64,000 nucleotides of DNA from Microvirga mediterraneensis (GTDB taxonomy: Bacteria; Pseudomonadota; Alphaproteobacteria; Rhizobiales; Beijerinckiaceae). The stretch spans positions 868,001-932,000 of the forward strand of contig NZ_JACDXJ010000001.1 of assembly GCF_013520865.1 (NCBI RefSeq). Direction: 5' to 3'. Position 1 is the first letter of the stretch; the number at the start of each line of letters is the position of its first letter. The notes below the pieces were generated by a model. The model did no database searches and was not told the DNA's origin. It worked only from the letters and a program-made list of their open reading frames with translations. A program made the translations under genes and the position numbers. Of this stretch, positions 1-7,600 are shown in pieces.

Positions 1-273
1 GAACTGGTGAAGCCCAAGCTTGTGGTGGCGCTCGGAGCGACGGCTCTTCTGGCGCTGACCGGAAAGGCGACGCCGATCACCCGCTCGCGCGGACGGGCCC
101 GGTTCGGGCCTTATGAAGGCTACGTCACCGTGCACCCGTCCTATCTGCTGCGCCTGCCCGACGAGGCGACCAAGCGGGAGGCTTACGAGGCGTTCCTGAA
201 CGACCTGCGCCGCGTTCACGATCTCGCGAAGGCCGACCTGGAAACCGGAGAGCTGCCGTTCGCCGCGGAATAG
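1..273 (+). CDS. Uracil-DNA glycosylase superfamily protein (UdgX-like), C-terminal fragment
   Basis: The frame is open from the first base, so only the last 90 or so residues are present and the start lies left of the window. The fragment has the closing part of a family 4/5-like uracil-DNA glycosylase: a strand ending VVALGATA, a basic SRGR turn and the motif VTVHPSYLLRLPD, in which the His belongs to the second conserved uracil-site motif (HPS) of this superfamily. Known members remove or covalently trap uracil in DNA. In many rhizobia the UdgX domain is the C-terminal half of a larger fusion; that cannot be seen here. The UdgX rather than UdgB assignment rests on the overall look of the tail and is moderate. 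Confidence 0.72.
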   Translation, partial: ELVKPKLVVALGATALLALTGKATPITRSRGRARFGPYEGYVTVHPSYLLRLPDEATKREAYEAFLNDLRRVHDLAKADLETGELPFAAE

Positions 274-313
274 AGCTCGTGGCACGAATACCACGCCCCG
301 GCACATCCGGTGG

Positions 314-346
314 TTAAGACGTTAATCCTCGTTAACCGCCCCTTAA
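314..346 (+). promoter_or_regulatory. Cluster of four TTAA boxes with one exact CtrA-type site (TTAA-N7-TTAA)
   Basis: TTAA occurs at 314-317, 322-325, 332-335 and 343-346. The last two are separated by exactly seven bases, the full CtrA recognition motif of alphaproteobacteria; the second and third are separated by six. Four TTAA in 33 bp is unusual in this GC-rich sequence. The site lies about 180 bp before the chosen start of the PBP1A-type gene, which would fit cell-cycle control of a cell-wall synthase (inference). Confidence 0.5.
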
Positions 347-526
347 ACCGCCACATTTAGGGTGCTCCAGAGCATGAAAGGCCGGACGATATACCGGCCA
401 GATCGATGCGGGGTTTAAGAGGTGGCGAACGGACGCGACCGGCGCGAGCCGGTCTTCGATGCGACCGCTGGGGAAGCGGGAGAGCTGGACTTTCGCCTCT
501 CGCCCGAGGACCGGGCAGGGGGAACG

Positions 527-2557
527 ATGGCGCGCAGGCGGGCTTCTTCAAACGGCAGCGGCGGGCCGCGCCGTCCGGCCAAGCTCAAGAAATCCAAGCG
601 CAAGGGCGGCCGCTCCCTTTTCAGCAAGCTCGTCTATGCCGGTCTGGTGCTCTGCCTCTGGGGCGTCATCGGAATCGGCGGCGTGGTGGCCTATTACGCC
701 TCGCAGCTGCCGCCCATCGACCAGCTCACGGTGCCGAAGCGCCCGCCGAACATCGCCATCATGGCGAGCGACGGCTCGCTCCTGGCCAATCGCGGCGAGA
801 CGGGCGGGCGCACGGTCTCGCTGAAAGAGCTCCCGCCCTACCTGCCCAAGGCCTTCGTGGCGATCGAGGACCGGCGCTTCTACGACCATTTCGGCATCGA
901 TCCCGTCGGCATCGCCCGCGCGGTCTACCGCAACCTCGCCCATAAGGGAGGCCTGCAGGGCGGCTCGACCCTGACCCAGCAGCTCGCCAAGAACCTCTTC
1001 CTGACCCAGGAGCGCACCGCCTCGCGCAAGATCCAGGAGGCGATCCTGGCGCTCTGGCTCGAGCGCAACTACTCGAAGGACCAGATCCTCGAGCTTTATC
1101 TCAACCGGGTCTATTTCGGCGCCGGCGCCTACGGCGTCGAGGCCGCCTCCCAGCGCTATTACGGCAAGTCCGCCCGCAACGTCTCGCTCTCGGAAGCGGC
1201 CGTGCTGGCAGGGCTCGTTCAGTCGCCCTCCCGCCTCGCCCCCAACCGCAATCCCGAGCGGGCGCAGGCCCGCGCGGAACTCGTGATCGCGGCTATGAAC
1301 GAGCTCGGCTTCATCACGCCGGGCATGACCAAGACGGCGCTCGGCGCGCCCGCCGAACCCGTGCGCCCGAACGGCGCGGGCTCGGCCAATTACGCGGCCG
1401 ATTACGTGATGGACGTGCTCGACGATTTCGTCGGCAACGTGGAATCCGACATCGTGGTCTCGACCACCATCGAGCCCACCATGCAGGCGACCGCCGAGCG
1501 CGTCCTCGTGGAGGAGCTCAACGCCAAGGGTCAGAAGTTCAACGTGAGCCAGGGCGCCTTCGTGGCCCTGCAGCCTGACGGCGCCGTCCGGGCGCTGGTC
1601 GGCGGCCGCAACTACGAGACGAGCCAGTTCAACCGGGCCACGACCGCCCGCCGCCAGCCCGGTTCGTCGTTCAAGCCCTTCGTCTATCTCACGGCCGTGG
1701 AGCGGGGCTACACGCCCGACATGGTCCTCGAGGACGGGCCGGTGAATTTCGGCGGCTGGGCCCCCAAGAACTACGACCGCAAGTACCGTGGGCCGATCGC
1801 CATGCGCGATGCCCTGGCGCTCTCGCTCAACACCATTGCGGTCAAGCTCAACATGGAGGTCGGGCCGAAGAACGTGGCGCAGACGGCGCAGCGGCTCGGC
1901 ATCTCTTCGCCGCTCCAGGCCAACGGCTCACTCGCGCTGGGCACCTCGGAGGTCACGCCGCTCGAACTGGTGAGCGCCTACGCGCCCTTCGCCAACGGCG
2001 GCATGGGCGTCGTTCCCTACGTGATCGCCCAGGTGAAGACCACGGACGGCAAGCTGATCTACAAGCGCCCGAATTCGGGCGGGCTCGGTCGCGTCATCGA
2101 TCCGAACGTGGTCGCCATGATGAACGACATGATGCACAACACCTTCGTGGTCGGCACGGCGCGGTCGGCGCAGGTTCCCGGCTGGCTCATGGCCGGCAAG
2201 ACCGGGACCACCGACGACTACAAGGATGCCTGGTTCGTGGGCTTCACCGGAAGCCTCGTGGCGGGCGTCTGGCTCGGCAACGACGACGGCGCGCTCACCA
2301 AGCGGGTCAGCGGCGGCAATCTGCCGAGCGAGGTCTGGCACAACTTCATGAAGGTCGCCCTGAAGGACCAGCAGCCCGTGCCGCTGCCGGGCAGCGAGCG
2401 CTTCCGGAGCAACGATGTGCCGGTGGCCGGCGCGGGCCAGGATTCGCGCTATGCCACGGCGGGCGCGGGCGACAATGCCTGGATCGCGCCCCAGCCCGCT
2501 CCGCAGCGCCGCGCCAGCCGCGAGAAGAACTTCTTCGAGAAGCTGTTCGGGCTGTGA
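527..2557 (+). CDS. PBP1A-family bifunctional penicillin-binding protein (class A PBP)
   Basis: Membrane-anchored peptidoglycan synthase that polymerises lipid II (glycosyltransferase family 51) and cross-links the stem peptides (transpeptidase). From the chosen ATG the 676-residue protein has a basic N-terminus, one transmembrane anchor (about residues 33-57), then the GT51 domain with catalytic Glu114 in EDRRFYDHFG and the GGSTLTQQ motif. The transpeptidase domain has all three penicillin-binding motifs: S380-SF-K383, S433-L-N435 and K558-TGT. The tail is Pro/Ala/Arg-rich. The ATG at 527 has an AGGGGGAA ribosome-binding site five bases upstream; the same frame is open to a GTG at 422, which would add 35 polar residues, but that GTG overlaps its own putative SD. 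It stands alone in its orientation after the uracil-DNA glycosylase gene and has a CtrA-like box upstream. Confidence 0.95.
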   Translation: MARRRASSNGSGGPRRPAKLKKSKRKGGRSLFSKLVYAGLVLCLWGVIGIGGVVAYYASQLPPIDQLTVPKRPPNIAIMASDGSLLANRGETGGRTVSLKELPPYLPKAFVAIEDRRFYDHFGIDPVGIARAVYRNLAHKGGLQGGSTLTQQLAKNLFLTQERTASRKIQEAILALWLERNYSKDQILELYLNRVYFGAGAYGVEAASQRYYGKSARNVSLSEAAVLAGLVQSPSRLAPNRNPERAQARAELVIAAMNELGFITPGMTKTALGAPAEPVRPNGAGSANYAADYVMDVLDDFVGNVESDIVVSTTIEPTMQATAERVLVEELNAKGQKFNVSQGAFVALQPDGAVRALVGGRNYETSQFNRATTARRQPGSSFKPFVYLTAVERGYTPDMVLEDGPVNFGGWAPKNYDRKYRGPIAMRDALALSLNTIAVKLNMEVGPKNVAQTAQRLGISSPLQANGSLALGTSEVTPLELVSAYAPFANGGMGVVPYVIAQVKTTDGKLIYKRPNSGGLGRVIDPNVVAMMNDMMHNTFVVGTARSAQVPGWLMAGKTGTTDDYKDAWFVGFTGSLVAGVWLGNDDGALTKRVSGGNLPSEVWHNFMKVALKDQQPVPLPGSERFRSNDVPVAGAGQDSRYATAGAGDNAWIAPQPAPQRRASREKNFFEKLFGL

Positions 2558-2585
2558 GGCGATGGAGTCCCCGTCTTCGCGACAG

Positions 2586-2612
2586 GTCATTCCGGGATGT
2601 CCCCGGAATGAC
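2586..2612. repeat. REP-like palindrome downstream of the PBP gene
   Basis: An exact 11-bp inverted repeat, GTCATTCCGGG (2586-2596) and CCCGGAATGAC (2602-2612), around a 5-base loop. It sits 29 bases after the PBP stop codon and has no T-tract, so it looks more like a dispersed extragenic palindrome than a classical terminator, although it may still stop or stabilise the transcript. Related GTCAT...ATGAC palindromes occur at 16964 and 48150. Confidence 0.6.
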
Positions 2613-2712
2613 GGGAAGCGTCCGAGAACCCTATAAACCATTACCTGCCACGTAATCGCCAACACTCTCTGGCCCCGGCATGCTCCCTTCACCACTCAGG
2701 AAGGAGCCTGCC

Positions 2713-3063
2713 ATGACAACCTATGCCATCGGCCATCTGCACGACGTGAATGTCGGTCCCGATATCGTCGAATATCTGCGCCGCATCGACGAGACCCTCG
2801 CGCCGTTCGAGGGACGCTTCATCATTCACGGCGGACCCGCCACGGTGGTGGAGGGATCCTGGTCGGGGGACCTGATCGTGATCGCGTTCCCGGACGGGGA
2901 CAGCGCCCGCGCCTGGTACGATTCCCCCGCCTACCGGCGGATCTTGCCGCTGCGGACCGGGAATTCGCGCGGCGACGTCTTCTTCATCGACGGCGTTTCC
3001 GCCGACCATCGGGCCGCCGACGTGATCGCGAAGCTCCCTCTGTCGGATCAGCCCTTGGGCTGA
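2713..3063 (+). CDS. DUF1330 domain protein
   Basis: A 116-residue single-domain protein of the DUF1330 family, a ferredoxin-like (dimeric alpha/beta barrel) fold without known biochemistry. The N-terminal strand TYAIGHLHDVN, the central GxFIxHGGPATVVEG stretch and the segment FPDGDSARAWYDSPAYRRI are typical of the family. Start ATG 2713 is preceded by AGGAAGGAG at good spacing; an upstream in-frame start at 2680 has none. Its last 16 bases overlap, tail to tail, the end of the Bcr/CflA transporter gene on the other strand. No operon partner is visible, so its role cannot be inferred. Confidence 0.85.
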   Translation: MTTYAIGHLHDVNVGPDIVEYLRRIDETLAPFEGRFIIHGGPATVVEGSWSGDLIVIAFPDGDSARAWYDSPAYRRILPLRTGNSRGDVFFIDGVSADHRAADVIAKLPLSDQPLG

Positions 3064-4247
3064 TCGCCCCGGGCGCGTCCCGACGCCAGGAACAGGGCGA
3101 GCGCCAGCACGCCCGTCGTGGCGATGGTGGCGGGCAGGGGGATCGCCGAGGCGTCGAGGTTGCGTCCCAGCAGGATGCCCACGATGGCCGCGAAGGTCAT
3201 CTGGCAGATGCCGAGCAGGGACGAGGCCGCGCCGGCGCGGTCCGGAAAGGGCATCAGTGCCGAGGCCATGGATTGCGGCATGGTGAGGCCGACGCCCACG
3301 CCGTAGAGCGCCATGGGGGCGCTGATGCTCAAGGACGACGGAACGCCCGCGAGCACCAGGGCCAGCATGATGACGCCGCCGAGCGCGAGGCATGTCACGC
3401 CGATCCGGATCGTGCCGTCGAGCCCGAAGCGGCCCACGAGGCGCTGCGCCAGCATGGTGCCGGTCATGAAGCCCGCCACCACGAAGGTGAAGGAGAAGGC
3501 GAAGGACAGCTCGTCCAGGCGATAGATCTTCTGCAGCACGAAGGACGAGCCGGAAATGAAGGCGAAGAGCCCGCCATAGGTGAGCATGGACAGGCCCACA
3601 TAGGTCCGGTAGCCGGCATGGCCGAGCAGAAGCCGGAAGCCGCGCAGGATCGCCGGGAACGAGATCGGCACGTCCGATTTCTTGCGGATGCTCTCCGGCA
3701 TGCGCCACAGGATGGTCGCGGCGAGCGCGATGCCGAACAGGATCATGACCCCGAAGGTCACGCGCCAACCGGTGAGGCGCTCGATCACGCCGCCGAGAAT
3801 GGGCGCCGCCGCCGGCACCACGCCCATGATCGTGCCCATGCGCGACAGCTCGCGGCCTGCGCGCGGCCCCTCGTAGAAATCGCGCACGATGGCGCGTCCG
3901 AGCACGATGGGGCCGGAGGCGCCGAGCGCCTGCAGGAAGCGGGCGCCGATCAGCGTCTCGATATTGGGCGAGAGCGCGCAGATCAGGCTGGCCATCGTGA
4001 AGAGCCCGAGCCCGAAGAGCAGCACGGGCTTGCGCCCGATGCGGTCGGAAATCGGCCCGTAGAAGAACTGCCCGGCCGCAAAGCCGAGCAGGAAGGCCGA
4101 CAGGGTCAGCTGCGTCTGTCCCGTACTGGCCTTGAGCCCTGCCGCGATCGCCGGGAGCGAAGGCAGGTACATATCCGTCGAAAGAGGCCCAAGCGCGGTG
4201 AGAAGCGCCAGAACGACGGTAAGAGCCAGCGTATCGGGTTTGAGCAT
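3048..4247 (-). CDS. Bcr/CflA-type MFS drug efflux transporter
   Basis: A 399-residue inner-membrane antiporter of the major facilitator superfamily, drug:H+ antiporter-1 (12 TM) group. The first helix ends in LGPLSTDMYLPSLP, the signature opening of Bcr/CflA proteins (motif with Asp-Met-Tyr), and the cytoplasmic loop 2-3 carries GPISDRIGRKPVLL, the MFS motif A. Helix 4 contains RFLQALGAS and helix 5 the PAAAPILGG antiporter motif C-like stretch. Members export chloramphenicol, bicyclomycin or sulfonamides; the substrate here is unknown. The gene is monocistronic and is read away from the large RTX gene across a 399-bp AT-rich gap. Confidence 0.9.
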   Translation of the reverse strand: MLKPDTLALTVVLALLTALGPLSTDMYLPSLPAIAAGLKASTGQTQLTLSAFLLGFAAGQFFYGPISDRIGRKPVLLFGLGLFTMASLICALSPNIETLIGARFLQALGASGPIVLGRAIVRDFYEGPRAGRELSRMGTIMGVVPAAAPILGGVIERLTGWRVTFGVMILFGIALAATILWRMPESIRKKSDVPISFPAILRGFRLLLGHAGYRTYVGLSMLTYGGLFAFISGSSFVLQKIYRLDELSFAFSFTFVVAGFMTGTMLAQRLVGRFGLDGTIRIGVTCLALGGVIMLALVLAGVPSSLSISAPMALYGVGVGLTMPQSMASALMPFPDRAGAASSLLGICQMTFAAIVGILLGRNLDASAIPLPATIATTGVLALALFLASGRARGDQPKG

Positions 4248-4646
4248 GATATCGGGGCAGCCATAATGGGGAGGATCGACCTAACCCGGAACGAAGCCGC
4301 TGTCACGAAGTCATGCGAAGGGAAAGGATCCGTCGATCAGCCTGTCCGAGCGCATCCAGAGGTAGAGATCCGGATTGGACGAGGCGCAGCCGGGGATCGG
4401 GGCAAAACCTCCGAATCCCTTGTTATGACATGGCTTTTTCAAACATTGCCTTTTTGCAAGTGGACTTTGCGAAAAAGTAAAAAGCAATACTATATTGATT
4501 CATAAGAGATATTTCGTAATAAACGCAGAGATTGCACCATGCCGTTACCGAACCTGTTCGTTCGGATAGAACCTGCATCGCAACCGTTCACATATGATCC
4601 ATCGAGAAAAAATTAACCGACAAGTCTTTTGAACAGGGGACTTCCG
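4248..4646. other. AT-rich divergent intergenic region upstream of the RTX gene
   Basis: About 400 bases without a gene between the divergent Bcr/CflA and RTX genes. Bases from about 4430 to 4630 are clearly AT-richer than anything around, with runs such as AAAAAGTAAAAAGCAATACT, so it presumably carries both promoters and possibly H-NS-like or MucR-type binding. An imperfect dyad of CTTTTTGC and GCGAAAAAG lies at about 4450-4476. No consensus promoter could be fixed with confidence. Confidence 0.4.
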
Positions 4647-7600
4647 ATGGATAAAATTGCTGATGATCTTATTGTTATCCAGACGGGAGATGTCTTGTCG
4701 GACATCACTCGGCCGCTTGAAGCCGACGAAGAGCCCGCGACGGAGAAGGTGACGACTTTCGGACTGGCCGCCGCCGGAAATCCGAGCGTCATCACCGGCG
4801 ATGCCGGCAACAACGATCTCGGCAGCCATAGCACCACCACTGCGACGACGATTTATGGCGATCTCGGATATGACACGCTGCGAGGCGGCACCGGCAACGA
4901 CAAGCTCTATGGCGGCGAGGATGACGATCTTCTGATCGGATGGCGCGGCAACGATATCCTGGACGGCGGCGACGGCTACAACGACACCGTTTCCTATGAG
5001 ACGGAAACGGGTGGCGCGGGCATCGTGATCAATCTCACGACCGACATCTGGACCTATAATGGCCAGACCTATGCGTCCATGACGGGCAAGGACAGCTGGG
5101 GAGGGATCGACACCTACGCGAACATCGAGTCGTTCGTCGGCTCCCAGGGCAACGACATCATCAATGCGTCCGATACGCTGGACCAGTTCGTGCTCAACGG
5201 CGGCGCAGGGAACGATACCCTGATGGGCGCCGGAAGCAATGAATGGGACAAGGATTACCTCATCGGCGGCGCCGGCGACGACCTTTTGATCGGCGGCATC
5301 GCGTATTTCCAGGGCAACGCCGCCGTCCGGGTCGATCTCGCGACGGGCATCGCCACCGGGCAAGGGACCGATACGCTCCAATCCATCACCCATGTCATCG
5401 GCAGCAACAGCGGCGACGTTCTCAGGGCCGGCAATGAGGCGGCGACGCTGGACGGCGCCGCAGGCAACGACACGCTGTACGGCAGCGCCGGCAACGATGA
5501 GCTGTATGTGGGATCGGGCGTCGACGTGATCTACGGGTCGGCGGGAAGCGATCTCATTTATGCCAACGGGGCGACGACCCTGCGCTACGACCAGATCGTC
5601 CTGCTCAATGCCCAGGGGAAGAACATCGCCGGAGCCATCTCGGCAGACCTGGCTCAAGGATACGTTTCCAAATACGACAACGTCCCGAACTCGAGCTTCC
5701 CGAAATACGGAGAGGACCGTATTTATTCGTCGGCGGCCGATCTCGTCGGAACTCAGTACAGCGACACCGTCAGGGGCAACGCCCTGAACAATCACCTGTT
5801 TGGCCTTGGCGGAAACGACAGCATCAGCGGCTTCGACGGCAACGATATGCTCACGGGCGATTCCGGCAGCGACACGCTCGTCGGCGGCACCGGCGACGAC
5901 ACCCTGGACGGCGGCATCAACAACGATCTTCTCAAGGGCGAGGACGGTCACGATCATCTTCTCGCCGGCAGCGGGAGGGACACGTTGGACGGTGGGAACG
6001 GCAACGACACGCTGGATGGCGGCGTCGGTGCCGACAGCATGGTGGGCGGTGCAGGCAACGATGTCTATTATGTGGACAATCTCAGGGATTCCGTCACGGA
6101 GCTGGCCAATGGCGGCACCGATACCGTCTACATCTCGGTCAGCGGCTTCGATCATCTCAAGCTCGCCAATATCGAGAACGTGATCCTCGTCGGCGAAGGC
6201 AGCATCGATTACAGCAACCGCGCTCCGACCATTCTCGGCGCATCGGGCCCGACCAGGGTGACCGTGGCCGATACGGGAATCGTCAATCCCTTCGCGGGCC
6301 TCACGATCGACGACAATGGGTCCTGGGTCACCGTCACGGTGAAGATGAACCAGCTTCCCGGATACGCCCTCGGCACCTTCGGCAATCTGGGGACCGGCGT
6401 CTACGACCGGCTTTCCGGCACGTACACGGTGAGCGGCGACATCGCGACCGTGCAGGCTTCTCTACGGGGTCTGCAATTCAGCCCGAACGCTTCGCCCAAC
6501 GCCACGTCAGCCGGCGCAGCCGGATCGATGACAAGCGATTCCTTCACGATCAGCGTGGTGGACGATCGCGGCATCGCCTCCGTGCCGAACAGCAATATCT
6601 CGGTTGATGTGGTGGCGCAGAACCGGGCGCCGATTCTAATCGCGCCGACGGCGGCCTATACGATGTCGGACACCGATAACGTGAACCTGGTGACGCCGTT
6701 CGCGAACATCGAGCTTATCGACCCGAATTTGAGCGACGTCGTTACGGCGAGGATCGCCTTGGACTCTCCCGCCAAGGGCGCCTTGATCTCCACTGGCGGA
6801 ACATACGATGCCGCGACCGGCATCTACACCGTCACTGGATGGGCAGGCGATGTCCGGGCGACCTTACGGGCATTGAAATTCAACCCGACGGACCGGACCG
6901 CCGACGGCATCGAGACCACGCAGTTCACGATTACCGTCACCGATGCAGCGGGCGCGTCGAGTGGGCCGATCAGCACCATCAAAGTGAACTCCGTCCACGG
7001 CACGGCTCCTGCCAATTCGGCCCCTGTCGTCTCTGGATCGGATACGCTCTCGTATGGCGTCTCCGGTCCCATCGCGGCCTTCACCAAGCTGACGATCTCC
7101 GACAGCAGCCCGACCGTCACCGCGACGGTGGCCATGAATGACCGGAACTACGGAACGTTCGTGAATCTCGGCACCGGCGCCTACGATGCGGTGGCCGGGA
7201 CATACACGGTCAGCGGCACTGCCGCTCAGGTTCAGGCGGCGATCCGGGCTTTGAAGTTCGACGCCCTGAAGACCGCAACGGTGAAGTTCACCATCACGGT
7301 GACGGACGGCTCCCTCACCACGACGAACACGAACTTCACCCTCAATCCGACGATGCCGAACCAAGCGCCGACCATTCAGGCGCAGCCCACGACGGTGAGG
7401 ATCGCGGACAACGAGGAGGACGACCTCGCGACCCCCTTTGCCGGCGTGGTTCTCGACGATCCGGAAGCGACCGCGAACAACTCGTATGTCCAGCTGAGAG
7501 TCTATCTCGATGATCCGTCCAAGGGCGTTTTCGTCCCCGGCAAGGGCGGCACCATCATGTCCAACACCGATCCGGTGAACGGTTACTATTACTATACCAT

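Noticed and set aside
4545..6155. 536-codon minus-strand frame opposite the RTX gene
   Set aside because: Antisense to RTX nonapeptide repeats, its pseudo-periodic Val/Ala/Asp pattern merely mirrors them; same holds for 6864-7625, 7632-8810 and 8853-9653.
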